A model generated the notes under the pieces. That model did not search any database and was not told where the DNA came from. It saw only the letters and a list, made by a program, of their open reading frames with translations. From NCBI RefSeq assembly GCF_900103135.1, contig NZ_FNGO01000026.1, positions 1 to 33,633 on the forward strand: a stretch of 33,633 bases of DNA, given 5' to 3'. This stretch comes from Halarsenatibacter silvermanii. GTDB taxonomy: Bacteria; Bacillota; Halanaerobiia; Halanaerobiales; Halarsenatibacteraceae. Position 1 is the first letter of the stretch. The number at the start of each line of letters is the position of its first letter. Position numbers and translations under genes: made by a program. Below are positions 7,760 to 15,860 of this stretch, one piece after another.

Positions 7760-8893
7760 TTAATCCAGATAATCTTTGATTTCCTTGCTGCGGGTTGGAT
7801 GGCGGAGTTTCCGCAGAGCCTTGGCTTCTATCTGTCTTATCCTTTCTCTGGTAACCCCAAATTCTTTGCCGACTTCTTCCAGGGTTCGGGACCGTCCATC
7901 TTCAATCCCGAATCTCAATTCGAGTATTCTTTTTTCCCTGTCTGTCAGTGTATCCAGAACTTCGTCTAGCTTTTCGCGAAGCAGAGAAAAGGAGGCAGCA
8001 TCATCAGGAGTTAAGGCATCATCATTTTCAATGAAATCCCCAAGGTAACTATCCTCTTCTTCACCTATAGGAGCGTCGAGAGAGATTGGCTGCTGATCCT
8101 GAGAGATTTTTCTGATCTCCCTCACTTTATCGACTTCCATATCCATTTCCTCTGCAATTTCTTCGGCAGTAGGCTCACGATCTTTTTCTTTCTCAAGCTG
8201 ACGATAGATGCGCTTCATTTTATTTATAGTTTCGACCATATGAACAGGTATTCTTATCGTGCGACTTTGATCAGCTAAAGCCCGGGTGATAGCCTGCCTG
8301 ATCCACCAGGTGGCATAGGTGCTGAACTTATAACCCTTGCGATAATCGAATTTTTCTACAGCTCTCATCAGCCCTTTGTTGCCCTCCTGGATGAGATCAA
8401 GAAATGACATACCCTGCCCGACATATTTTTTGGCAATACTGACGACCAGCCGCAGATTCGCCTCTATCAGGTGTCTTTTTGCCTCCTGATCTCCTTCTTC
8501 GATTCTTTGAGCGAGCTCTACTTCCTCTTCAGCATCAAGCAGGTCAACTTTACCTATTTCTTTGAGATACATTCTGACAGGGTCATCCATACCGGCTCCC
8601 TGAGGTATATCGAAGTCGATTTCGTCCTCATCCACCTCGTCATCTTGAGATTCTTCAGCTTCTCCCACACTTTCGATATCCTGCAAATTAACCTTTTCCT
8701 GGTCATCATTTACTACATTTATTTCCATATCGTCGAAAACATCCTGAACTTTCTGCATATCTTCTGAACTGAGCTCGATACCTTTGAGCTTGTTTCTGAT
8801 TTCTTGTTTGGTTACCTCGCCTGATTTCTGGCCGGACTCGATGAGTTCTTCGACCTGACTCATCAGTTCAGAATCAATATCTCTTTTAAGCAT
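7760..8893 (-). CDS. rpoD: RpoD-type (group 1/2) sigma factor, copy 1
   Basis: Primary-type sigma subunit that directs RNA polymerase to -10/-35 promoters. The 377 residues show region 1.1 (about 1-70), an acidic linker (about 75-97), region 1.2 starting [12 protein letters not shown] (about 103), region 2 with [16 protein letters not shown] and the aromatic [13 protein letters not shown] (about 190-202), region 3, and region 4.2 with [20 protein letters not shown]. It ends EIKDYLD as primary sigma factors do. The start ATG lies just after GGAGGGG on the minus strand. It has its own near-perfect promoter and terminator. The usual dnaG partner is absent; instead a second rpoD lies directly upstream. 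Its canonical recognition helix (IEAKAL) makes this copy the better candidate for the housekeeping factor. Confidence 0.93.
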   Translation of the reverse strand: MLKRDIDSELMSQVEELIESGQKSGEVTKQEIRNKLKGIELSSEDMQKVQDVFDDMEINVVNDDQEKVNLQDIESVGEAEESQDDEVDEDEIDFDIPQGAGMDDPVRMYLKEIGKVDLLDAEEEVELAQRIEEGDQEAKRHLIEANLRLVVSIAKKYVGQGMSFLDLIQEGNKGLMRAVEKFDYRKGYKFSTYATWWIRQAITRALADQSRTIRIPVHMVETINKMKRIYRQLEKEKDREPTAEEIAEEMDMEVDKVREIRKISQDQQPISLDAPIGEEEDSYLGDFIENDDALTPDDAASFSLLREKLDEVLDTLTDREKRILELRFGIEDGRSRTLEEVGKEFGVTRERIRQIEAKALRKLRHPTRSKEIKDYLD

Positions 8894-9033
8894 ATAAACC
8901 CCTCCTTCAACTTGTAAAACCCAAAAATAAAATCGGGCCCATATAATTGCGAATGCAGCCCGTGTGAATTCAAAGATATTACAAAATTAATTTTTAGATA
9001 TTGGCTGATAAAATAAAGCAACACGATTTTACA

Positions 9034-9062
9034 ATTATAACGGATCAATTATCATGAGTCAA
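9034..9062 (-). promoter_or_regulatory. Promoter for rpoD copy 1
   Basis: On the minus strand TTGACT, a 17-base spacer and TATAAT: five of six and six of six matches to the sigma-A consensus. The transcript leader would be about 135 bases. Confidence 0.75.
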
Positions 9063-9190
9063 TAGCAAAATCCATATGACTTCGGGCCAAATCATCTTTT
9101 CGGTGTCAACATTATTATTCAAGATAACGAGGTAGTTTCCTGCTTGCTGAGGTGAAAAATTGGACACTGAATTTTAAGAAACCAAATGTA

Positions 9191-9216
9191 AAAAGCCCCT
9201 GCTGTTGCACAGGGGC
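9191..9216 (-). terminator. Terminator of rpoD copy 2
   Basis: GCCCCTG at 9195-9201 pairs with CAGGGGC at 9210-9216. Read on the minus strand the stem is followed by TTTTTACATTT, a typical intrinsic terminator placed about 55 bases after the copy 2 stop codon. Confidence 0.8.
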
Positions 9217-9269
9217 GGGGAAAAAGAAATTAAATATTGTAATCGATGGAAAACAGCGGCTAAGGAAAT

Positions 9270-10436
9270 TTATTTTTCAAGATAATCCCTGAGTTCTCTG
9301 GTTCGGCTGGGATGTCTCAGCTTGCGCAGAGCTTTCACCTGAATTTGTCTGATTCTCTCTCTGGTGACATCGAATTCTCTTCCTACTTCTTCCAGAGTGC
9401 GGGAACGGCCATCTTCAATGCCATATCTTAGTTCCAGAATTCTTTTTTCTCTGTCGGTCAAAGAGGTTTCCAGAACGCTGTCCAGCTGCTCTTTAAGCAT
9501 GACTGAAGTGGCTTCTTCGTCAGGGGTGGGCGAATCCTCATCCTCTATAAAATCACCGAGATTGCTGTCTTCTTCTTCGCCGATTGGAGATTCGAGGGAA
9601 AGAGGATCCTGGGATATTTTTTTGATGTGACGCACTCTATCAGGATGGATATCCATAGCTTCGGCCAGCTCATCAACGGTCGGTTCACGATCGAGATCTT
9701 TTTTTAACTGGCGTGAAACTCTGCGAAGTTTATTTATTTTTTCAACCATGTGGACGGGTATTCTTATCGTGCGGCTTTGATCAGCTAAAGCCCGGGTGAT
9801 AGCCTGCCTGATCCACCAGGTGGCATAGGTGCTGAACTTATAACCCTTGCGATAATCGAATTTTTCCACAGCTCTCATAAGACCCTTGTTGCCTTCCTGA
9901 ATTAAATCTAAAAAGGAAAGCCCCTGTCCGATATATTTTTTGGCTATACTGACAACCAGCCGCAGATTCGCCTCGATAAGCTGCTGACGAGCGGAAAGAT
10001 CACCATCCTCTATTCTGCGGGCAAGTTCGACCTCTTCGTCAGCGTCCAGGAGATCTACTTTTCCAATTTCCTTCAAATAAGTTCTCACCGGATCATCAAG
10101 ATTGCCCTGAGATTTAGCAATAGAAATTGCATCTTCGTTGTTTTCATCCTCATCTTCAGATTCACCGGATAAAAGCTGTTCTTCTTGAGAGTACCATAAT
10201 TTTTCTGAAAGAACTGTCTCAAGATTTACACTGGTACCATCTTCCAGGACAACATCAACGTCCATATCTGATAACGCTTCTTTGAGCAATTTCAGGTTTT
10301 TATCGTCAATTTCTGAGCCATTGATTATGGATTTGAGCTCTGAAAATTTTATCTGTCCCTGGCTGTCTTCGCTGCCCAGATCACTGATTAAATTTTTAAT
10401 GTCCTGTCTGGTGTCCAGAGGGGACTCTATCTCCAT
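9270..10436 (-). CDS. RpoD-type sigma factor, copy 2
   Basis: A second complete primary-type sigma factor, 388 residues, with the same architecture as its neighbour: region 1.1 (about 1-75), acidic linker (about 92-103), region 1.2 from [12 protein letters not shown] (about 114), the region 2 block [13 protein letters not shown] (about 201-213), region 3, and region 4.2 [20 protein letters not shown]. Regions 2 and 4 are very close to copy 1, while region 1.1 and the linker have diverged widely. In the -35 recognition helix, IEAKAL of copy 1 is IQVKAL here, so promoter or activator contacts may differ. Start: ATG after GGGGAGGA. It has its own promoter and terminator and is divergent from nhaC. 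It could be a conditional group 2 factor, for example for salt or stationary phase; nothing in the sequence decides this. Confidence 0.92.
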   Translation of the reverse strand: MEIESPLDTRQDIKNLISDLGSEDSQGQIKFSELKSIINGSEIDDKNLKLLKEALSDMDVDVVLEDGTSVNLETVLSEKLWYSQEEQLLSGESEDEDENNEDAISIAKSQGNLDDPVRTYLKEIGKVDLLDADEEVELARRIEDGDLSARQQLIEANLRLVVSIAKKYIGQGLSFLDLIQEGNKGLMRAVEKFDYRKGYKFSTYATWWIRQAITRALADQSRTIRIPVHMVEKINKLRRVSRQLKKDLDREPTVDELAEAMDIHPDRVRHIKKISQDPLSLESPIGEEEDSNLGDFIEDEDSPTPDEEATSVMLKEQLDSVLETSLTDREKRILELRYGIEDGRSRTLEEVGREFDVTRERIRQIQVKALRKLRHPSRTRELRDYLEK

Positions 10437-10488
10437 TAATAATTCCTCCCCGATAGAACTGGTTGGTAAAACAAATGGTAACTATTTA

Positions 10489-10516
10489 ATTATAGCACAA
10501 TATAATAATTTGTCAA
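10489..10516 (-). promoter_or_regulatory. Promoter for rpoD copy 2
   Basis: On the minus strand TTGACA, a 16-base spacer and TATAAT, both hexamers perfect. The start codon follows about 45 bases after the predicted transcription start. Confidence 0.7.
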
Positions 10517-10624
10517 ACATAGATGCTCAGAAAATTCATCGTTGATAACAGGCAGGTATTTCAGCTTTCGCAGTGAATTAATATTAGGGAAGAATAGAAT
10601 TCAATAAGGAGGATTTTTAAAAAT

Positions 10625-12052
10625 ATGAAAAGACATAAAAGACACAAAGAAGATTACGACAGGCTGCCCAGGATGCCTGCCCTGAAAGAGGCCTTAATTC
10701 CTCTGGCCTTCCTGATTGTGATTTTGATGTTCAGCATTATCTGGCTCGAAATTGACCCGCATATTCCTCTGATACTTTCTGCCGGGATCGCTGCTTTAGT
10801 GGCGTCTAAAATCGGCGTCGAATGGGACGTCATAGAAAAAGGCGTCCTGGATGGAATTATGGTCGGTATGCAGGCCATGGTTATTTTGATGATAGTGGGA
10901 ATGTTAATAGGCTCGTGGATGCAGAGCGGAATAGTTCCTCTTATGATTTATTGGGGTTTGCAGCTGATTTCTCCACAAATCTTTCTGGTTGCGTCCGCTC
11001 TGATAACCGCAATTGTAGCTCTGTTTGTAGGCAGCTCCTGGTCGACAGCCGGAACCATCGGGGTAGCGCTGGTGGGAATAGGAACAGGACTGGGAATATC
11101 TCCCGGACTGGTAGGAGGCTCGATCATTTCAGGCGCCTATCTAGGAGACAAATTATCACCTCTCTCGGATACCACAAATTTAGCGCCGGGGTCGGCGGGA
11201 GATACCGAAGTTTTTGAACATATCAGGCATATGCTTTATGTGACTGTTCCCGGTTTTATTATCGCCCTGATTATGTACGGTATTATAGGTTTGGGATTTG
11301 CTGAAGGAGCAATAGAAACTGGACAGGTGAGTTTAATAACTGAAACGCTGGCAGAAAATTTCAATCTCAATCCGCTATTATTTTTGGCGCCGGTTTTTGT
11401 GCTCACTATGATAGTTCTCAAGGTTCCTCCGATACCAGCTCTGCTGGGCGGTGCCGTGCTGGGGGGAATCTTCGCCATGATATTTCAGGGAGAAGGCCTG
11501 GGGACTATTCTTGACACAATGCATTATGGTTTTGTTATCGAGACTGAGGCTGAAATGGTTGATGATTTGCTTACTGCAGGCGGCCTGGATGGTATGATGT
11601 GGACTATATCGCTGATATTTGCTGCCCTATCTTTTGGAGGTATAATGGAGAACTGCGGTTTTCTGGCAGTGATTTTAAAGCAGATTCTCAGCGTGGCCAA
11701 AACTTATGGTTCGCTTTCACTGGCCACTCATCTCACTACCATCTTTGTCAATCTGGTAACTGCCGATCAATATCTGGCAATAATTTTGCCGGCCAGGATG
11801 TTCAATCAGGCTTTTAAAGATATGGGAGCTCATCCTAAAAACCTCTCCAGAATTGTTGAATCTTCCGGAACTATAACCTCACCGCTCATACCCTGGAATA
11901 CCTGCGGTGCTTTTATGTATGGTGCCCTGGGCATCAATCCTCTGGTTTTTGCACCTTATGCATTTTTTAACTGGATTACTCCGTTATTGTCCATAGCTTA
12001 TGGATATTTAGGAATCGGATATGCAGACTGGGAAAAAGAAGAGAATATTTAA
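10625..12052 (+). CDS. nhaC: NhaC-family Na+/H+ antiporter
   Basis: Secondary transporter that expels sodium in exchange for protons, for pH and sodium homeostasis at high salt. The 475-residue protein has about eleven membrane segments after a short, very basic N-terminus (KRHKRHKE). NhaC signatures are clear: GSSWSTAGTIG at about 136-146 and GAYLGDKLSPLSDTTNLAPG at about 170-189, with a later unwound segment around TADQYLAIILPARMF. Some NhaC-family members instead exchange malate and lactate or amino acids; the strict SDTTNL motif favours a cation antiporter. Start: ATG 7 bases after AAGGAGG. The gene is divergent from rpoD copy 2 and sits 44 bases before degV, with which it is probably cotranscribed because no terminator lies between them. 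Confidence 0.9.
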   Translation: MKRHKRHKEDYDRLPRMPALKEALIPLAFLIVILMFSIIWLEIDPHIPLILSAGIAALVASKIGVEWDVIEKGVLDGIMVGMQAMVILMIVGMLIGSWMQSGIVPLMIYWGLQLISPQIFLVASALITAIVALFVGSSWSTAGTIGVALVGIGTGLGISPGLVGGSIISGAYLGDKLSPLSDTTNLAPGSAGDTEVFEHIRHMLYVTVPGFIIALIMYGIIGLGFAEGAIETGQVSLITETLAENFNLNPLLFLAPVFVLTMIVLKVPPIPALLGGAVLGGIFAMIFQGEGLGTILDTMHYGFVIETEAEMVDDLLTAGGLDGMMWTISLIFAALSFGGIMENCGFLAVILKQILSVAKTYGSLSLATHLTTIFVNLVTADQYLAIILPARMFNQAFKDMGAHPKNLSRIVESSGTITSPLIPWNTCGAFMYGALGINPLVFAPYAFFNWITPLLSIAYGYLGIGYADWEKEENI

Positions 12053-12096
12053 TTTCTGCAGCTATAAAATTAGCATATCTGACAGGGGGTTCAACG

Positions 12097-12951
12097 ATGA
12101 ATACCAGACTCTTAGTGGATAGCGCCTGTGATTTGCCGGAAGATTTGATCGCTAAGTATGATATCGAAGTGCTGCCTTTCGTGATAAATGTGGATAAGGA
12201 ATCTTTTCTGGATGGTGAAGAAATTACAACTTCTGAGGTTTTTGCAGCCATGGAAGAGAACAGGGAGATTTCCACAGACCAGGTCAAGCCTGGCCTAATC
12301 ATGGAATCTTTCAAAAAACAGCTGGAAGATGGTTTTAATGTTCTTTATCTGGCTTTTTCGGGAAAACTTTCCGGCACCTACCAGACAGCGTCCATGGTGG
12401 CCGAAGAAATGATGAAAGAATATCCGGAAATGAACATAGATGTGGTGGATACCAAATCAGGTTCTGTAGCCACCGGAATTCTGGCCCAAAAAACAGCTGC
12501 TTTGCTGGAAAAGGGCAGGAAGCGAAAACATGTTCTCAACAAACTTCAGAACTGGATAGATAGGATCGAGCATATATTTGTTCTTGATGATTTAGAGGCT
12601 TTGAGGAAGGGCGGCAGAATCGGCAGAGCTAAATCTATGGTGGGCAATTTTCTCAAAGTTAAGCCACTTCTGGCGCTGAAAGACGGAGAAATAATTTTGG
12701 AGAGTAAGGTTCGGGGATCAGCCCGGGCTCTGCAGGGTATGATCAATTTTTTTCAGAAAAAATGCGATTCCGTTTCAGGGAAGTCTGTGGGAATATCTCA
12801 TGCCAATGACAGGAGCAGAGCTGAAAAATTAAAAGAGAATCTAGAAGAGATGGGAGCCGATATATTCTGTGTGGAAATGATTAACAGCGTTCTGGGGGTT
12901 CATCTGGGCCAGGGAGGAGTCGGCTTATTTTTCCTGGGCGATGACAGTTGA
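12097..12951 (+). CDS. degV: DegV-family fatty-acid-binding protein (FakB-like)
   Basis: Cytoplasmic carrier that binds one fatty acid and, in Firmicutes with FakA, presents it for phosphorylation so that exogenous fatty acids can enter phospholipids. The 284 residues carry the family motifs: DSACDLP near the N-terminus, SGKLSGTYQTA at about 86-96 (binding the carboxylate), the DTKSGS loop and GISHANDRSRAE in the second domain. Length and two-domain layout are normal. Start: ATG after AGGGGG. No fakA is nearby, but FakB genes are often unlinked. Acyl-phosphate made by the Fak route is the substrate of PlsY, so the PlsY-like gene at 7 kb could be a functional partner; this is inference only. 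Confidence 0.88.
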   Translation: MNTRLLVDSACDLPEDLIAKYDIEVLPFVINVDKESFLDGEEITTSEVFAAMEENREISTDQVKPGLIMESFKKQLEDGFNVLYLAFSGKLSGTYQTASMVAEEMMKEYPEMNIDVVDTKSGSVATGILAQKTAALLEKGRKRKHVLNKLQNWIDRIEHIFVLDDLEALRKGGRIGRAKSMVGNFLKVKPLLALKDGEIILESKVRGSARALQGMINFFQKKCDSVSGKSVGISHANDRSRAEKLKENLEEMGADIFCVEMINSVLGVHLGQGGVGLFFLGDDS

Positions 12952-12983
12952 TTCTGATTTATGCTGGTTATCAATTAAATTTC

Positions 12984-13046
12984 TCAGCCGGGCAGAGGTC
13001 CGTCAGGAAATTTGGCAGACTGCGCTATCTGCCCGGCTGACTTTTT
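12984..13046 (+). terminator. Terminator of the nhaC-degV unit
   Basis: A 13-bp perfect stem (TCAGCCGGGCAGA at 12984-12996 with TCTGCCCGGCTGA at 13028-13040) followed by CTTTTTG. It faces the end of the opposing yjbQ gene; on the minus strand the tail is only GAAATTT, so it acts mainly rightward. Confidence 0.85.
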
Positions 13047-13049
13047 GAT

Positions 13050-13466
13050 TTATTCACCGATCACCTTGACCAGAACTTTTTTATCGCGCTGACCATCGAA
13101 TTCTCCGTAAAAGATTTGCTCCCAGGGCCCAAAATCGATTTCGCCTTCAGTTATGGCAACCACCGTTTCTCTTCCCATGATCTGCCTTTTCAAATGAGCG
13201 TCGGCATTATCTTCGTAGGTATTGTGGTCGTACTGGGAGACAGGAGCGTGCGGGGCCAGCTCTTCCAGCCATTCCTGGAAATCACGGTGCAGCCCGGGCT
13301 CAGCATCGTTGATAAACACGCTGGCCGTGATGTGCATGGCATTTATGAGACACAGCCCTTCTTCGATTCCGGAATCCTCAACTATTTTTTCTACCTGTCC
13401 CGTGATGTTGATGAATTCCATTCTCTCATCAGTATTAAACCAGAGATATTCACGTACAGATTTAAT
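13050..13466 (-). CDS. yjbQ: YjbQ/UPF0047 family protein with probable AUU start codon
   Basis: Small conserved enzyme family (COG0432) with a secondary thiamine-phosphate synthase activity reported for the E. coli member; its true role is unclear. Family motifs are intact: [32 protein letters not shown] (three metal-site histidines) and the C-terminal [17 protein letters not shown]. An ATG at 13421 would give 123 residues but has no ribosome site and cuts off the conserved N-terminal strand. Fifteen codons upstream, in frame, an ATT follows AAAAGGAGG at nine bases, and the added segment [14 protein letters not shown] matches the family's usual start. I therefore annotate 138 residues with an AUU initiation codon. 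The gene has its own promoter and ends against the degV terminator. Confidence 0.8.
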   Translation of the reverse strand: MKSVREYLWFNTDERMEFINITGQVEKIVEDSGIEEGLCLINAMHITASVFINDAEPGLHRDFQEWLEELAPHAPVSQYDHNTYEDNADAHLKRQIMGRETVVAITEGEIDFGPWEQIFYGEFDGQRDKKVLVKVIGE

Positions 13467-13522
13467 TGTATTTTACCTCCTTTTGAACTGTGAATTAATT
13501 AAAAAGTACCTTTTGTCATTAT

Positions 13523-13551
13523 ATAATAAATAAATCAGAGGCTTCTGTCAA
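13523..13551 (-). promoter_or_regulatory. Promoter for the yjbQ gene
   Basis: On the minus strand TTGACA, a 17-base spacer and TATTAT. The predicted start of transcription lies about 35 bases before the AAAAGGAGG ribosome site. Confidence 0.65.
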
Positions 13552-13626
13552 TCCTTAATTATGTGATGTTTTTTCATTTTTCCGGAAAGTAATCTGTGAA
13601 TTTTAATTTTTCTGGAGGAGATTTTT

Positions 13627-14460
13627 ATGAATTTTAAATTTCAGGATGAAAACAATGATTCCAGTGAAAAAGCATATCCCGGCTGGTGGGAAGCAATAAA
13701 ACTCAGTTTATTATTGATATTGTTTCACCTGATTTCGGGAGCAGCTCTCTCCAGTATCTGGGGGGTTTTTGCTTCCCCGCCGGCTCCATTCTGGCTTTAT
13801 GGACTGATCAGTGCTGCTGTAAACATTGGAATTATAAGATATGCCCTGGCTAAAGGGAATATTGATTTGAGGAGTTGTCTGGGTAATAGATTGAGAGCTG
13901 CAGAACCCTATCTTATAACCACCTTTATGATTTTTGGTTTTTCTATTATTTCTTCCTTGATAGTCAATATGCTGAGAATTTTTTCCGAAGCGGGTTTATA
14001 CGGGGAGATTGTCAGGATGATAAGGGCTGAAAGCCCTCCTGTTTTGCTGATAATAATTGTGATATTTCCGGCCGTTCTGGAGGAGATTTTTTTTCGAGGA
14101 ATTATCTTTCGAGGGCTCAAGAAAAATCATGGATTTGTGATCGGGTTATTATTTTCTTCATTTTTATTCGGGTTTGTCCACTTTAATTTTCTGCAGGGAG
14201 TTTCTGCTTTCCTGATGGGACTGGTGCTGGGCTGGCTTTACTGGTCATACAATTCGCTTTTTGTGGTCATATATGCTCATCTGATCAACAACTTCCTGGC
14301 GGTAATATTCAATGTTTATTTTTATATACCCGGATACTCTTTTTCCGAACAGCGTATGGCTCAGCCTCCAGGCTTCAGCGTTTTGGGATTGATATTGGCC
14401 GGGCTCGGCATATATTTTGTTATGAGCAGTAAAGAGAAGGAAAATGAAGTTAATTCCTGA
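13627..14460 (+). CDS. CPBP-family intramembrane metalloprotease (CAAX protease-like)
   Basis: Membrane glutamic-type protease of the Rce1/CPBP family. The 277-residue protein has about eight hydrophobic segments. The three active-site motifs are present: EEIFFRG (Glu152, Glu153, Arg157), FGFVHFN (His185) and HLINN (His218, Asn222). In bacteria such proteins act in prenyl-protein-like cleavage, bacteriocin self-immunity or signalling; there is no bacteriocin gene next door, so the substrate is unknown. Start: ATG after TGGAGGAG. The gene stands alone between the divergent yjbQ and the nitronate monooxygenase. No strong promoter was recognised in the 75 bases upstream. Confidence 0.88.
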   Translation: MNFKFQDENNDSSEKAYPGWWEAIKLSLLLILFHLISGAALSSIWGVFASPPAPFWLYGLISAAVNIGIIRYALAKGNIDLRSCLGNRLRAAEPYLITTFMIFGFSIISSLIVNMLRIFSEAGLYGEIVRMIRAESPPVLLIIIVIFPAVLEEIFFRGIIFRGLKKNHGFVIGLLFSSFLFGFVHFNFLQGVSAFLMGLVLGWLYWSYNSLFVVIYAHLINNFLAVIFNVYFYIPGYSFSEQRMAQPPGFSVLGLILAGLGIYFVMSSKEKENEVNS

Positions 14461-14588
14461 ACTAATTTAATAGAGTTGGTTTTCCTTTGAAACAGTTAGT
14501 TAAATTCCCACATATCAGGAAAAATTTAATTTTGAACGGAGCATTAAACCTTGCAAACAACATTTAAGCCTTTAAGGGGAACGTCCTC

Positions 14589-14617
14589 TTGTAGTACCGT
14601 GTTTTATATAGTATAAT
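14589..14617 (+). promoter_or_regulatory. Promoter for the nitronate monooxygenase gene
   Basis: TTGTAG, a 17-base spacer and TATAAT. The leader to the ribosome site is about 70 bases. Just upstream, AAGGGG and CCTCTT around 14574-14590 could form a small hairpin. Confidence 0.5.
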
Positions 14618-14703
14618 GCATTAAATGATCGCAAAAATGGAAATTATGTGCCTGAAGAGCAGGGTCAAAAATAAGTTCTCACCAGATCAAGGAGGTAAAA
14701 GCT

Positions 14704-15636
14704 ATCGAATTTCCAGACTTAAAGATCGGGGATCTCAATCCCGGCCTGCCCATAATCCAGGGTGGGATGGCTATTAAAATATCGATGTCTGAACTGGCAG
14801 CTGCAGTGGCGAATGAAGGAGGTATAGGAATCATCGCCGGAACTGCATTAAGTGCAGAAGAGTTGAAAAAAGAGATTGAAAGAGCTAGAGAACTGTCTGA
14901 TGGAATAATCGGAGTAAATATAATGTTTGCTGCTTCTGAATTTTCTTCATTGATAAAGCAGGCTGTTGATTCCGGAATTGATCTTATAGTATCCGGAGCG
15001 GGTTTTTCAAGGGACATGTTTTCCATAGGAAAGGAAGCGGATATACCTGTGGTGCCCATAGTTTCATCTTTACGCCTGGCTAAGATTTCGGAAAAATTGG
15101 GTGCATCTGCTATAGTGGCCGAAGGAGAAAATGCTGGTGGTCACCTGGGAGGAGAAGAGAACAGCGGTAAAATACTTAAAAAGATCAAGGATGAAGTTTC
15201 GATACCTGTGATTTCAGCAGGCAATATTGTTACTCCTGCAGATGTGAAAAATGCTTTCAAACGGGGCGCGGATGGCGTACAGATGGGAACCAGATTTTTG
15301 GTCTCAAAAGAATCGGATGCCAGCGAGGAATTTATGGAGCTTTGTGAAAATGCCAGAAGCAAAGATGTAGTCAAAATAATGAGTTCGGTGGGGCTGCCGG
15401 GCAGGGCAATAAGGACGAAAATGGCAGAAAAAATAATCGAAAATAAGGCTCCCAGTCCGGAAGAGTGCATAAATTGCCTGAAACAGTGCAGTCAAAAATT
15501 TTGTGTGCGAGAGGCTTTACTGGCCGGTAGAAGAGGAGATCTTGAGGAAGGTTTATTTTTTACAGGACCAGGAATAGAAAAAGTAGACGAAGTTTTAACC
15601 GTCAAAGAGATTTTTGAGAAGATAAAATCATATTAA
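14704..15636 (+). CDS. Nitronate monooxygenase / FabK-like FMN enzyme with probable AUC start codon
   Basis: TIM-barrel FMN enzyme of the 2-nitropropane dioxygenase/FabK family, either oxidising nitronates or reducing enoyl-ACP. Visible marks: the N-terminal IIQGGMA, ANEGGIGIIAG, the FMN-phosphate motif GENAGGHLGG, and AGNIVTP and GADGVQMGTRF near the C-terminal half. The tail has a four-cysteine cluster (CINCLKQC and a following FC), seen in clostridial members. The first ATG, at 14767, would remove the conserved IGDL...PIIQGG strand that forms part of the barrel. In frame 21 codons earlier an ATC stands eight bases after AAGGAGG, and the added peptide EFPDLKIGDLNPGLPIIQ fits the family. I annotate 310 residues from this AUC. 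Its own promoter precedes it; the peroxiredoxin downstream has a separate one. Confidence 0.82.
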   Translation: MEFPDLKIGDLNPGLPIIQGGMAIKISMSELAAAVANEGGIGIIAGTALSAEELKKEIERARELSDGIIGVNIMFAASEFSSLIKQAVDSGIDLIVSGAGFSRDMFSIGKEADIPVVPIVSSLRLAKISEKLGASAIVAEGENAGGHLGGEENSGKILKKIKDEVSIPVISAGNIVTPADVKNAFKRGADGVQMGTRFLVSKESDASEEFMELCENARSKDVVKIMSSVGLPGRAIRTKMAEKIIENKAPSPEECINCLKQCSQKFCVREALLAGRRGDLEEGLFFTGPGIEKVDEVLTVKEIFEKIKSY

Positions 15637-15754
15637 TCAAATCACATCAGCAAAGGCATAAATAATGATCTTCCTCTAACCCGTGATTATATGTATGACT
15701 GATCATTTTTATGATTAGTAAATTTGTATAATTTATATATAACATTAAACCATG

Positions 15755-15783
15755 TTGACAATAAATTGCAAACATTATATAAT
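15755..15783 (+). promoter_or_regulatory. Strong promoter for the selenoprotein peroxiredoxin
   Basis: Perfect TTGACA and TATAAT with a 17-base spacer, the best promoter in the window. It implies high expression of the peroxiredoxin under at least some conditions. Confidence 0.85.
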
Positions 15784-15796
15784 TACTTCATACCGG

Positions 15797-15822
15797 TTTA
15801 ATCAAAAATAGTTTTGATTAAA
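15797..15822 (+). promoter_or_regulatory. Inverted repeat at the peroxiredoxin transcription start, likely operator
   Basis: TTTAATCAAAA and its exact reverse complement TTTTGATTAAA are separated by four bases and begin 13 bases after the -10 box. CCGG tetramers flank the repeat on both sides. The position, covering the first transcribed bases, suits a repressor site such as a redox regulator of the PerR or Rrf2 type; it could also form a 5' hairpin in the RNA. The regulator is not identified. Confidence 0.5.
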
Positions 15823-15860
15823 GAGAATATACCGGGCAAAAGATTTTAGGAGGTAATAAA

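Larger units (their letters stand above)
8894..9269. other. Intergenic region between the two sigma factor genes
   Basis: 376 bases without a gene. It carries the terminator of the upstream sigma gene and the promoter of the downstream one, so the pair is not an obligate operon. Short open frames here lack ribosome sites. The part between 9063 and 9190 shows no clear structure. Confidence 0.7.

Noticed and set aside
15665-15720. A terminator after the nitronate monooxygenase gene (AATGATC/GATCATT then TTTTT)
   Set aside because: A seven-base AT-rich stem with a loop of more than 30 bases is too weak to call.
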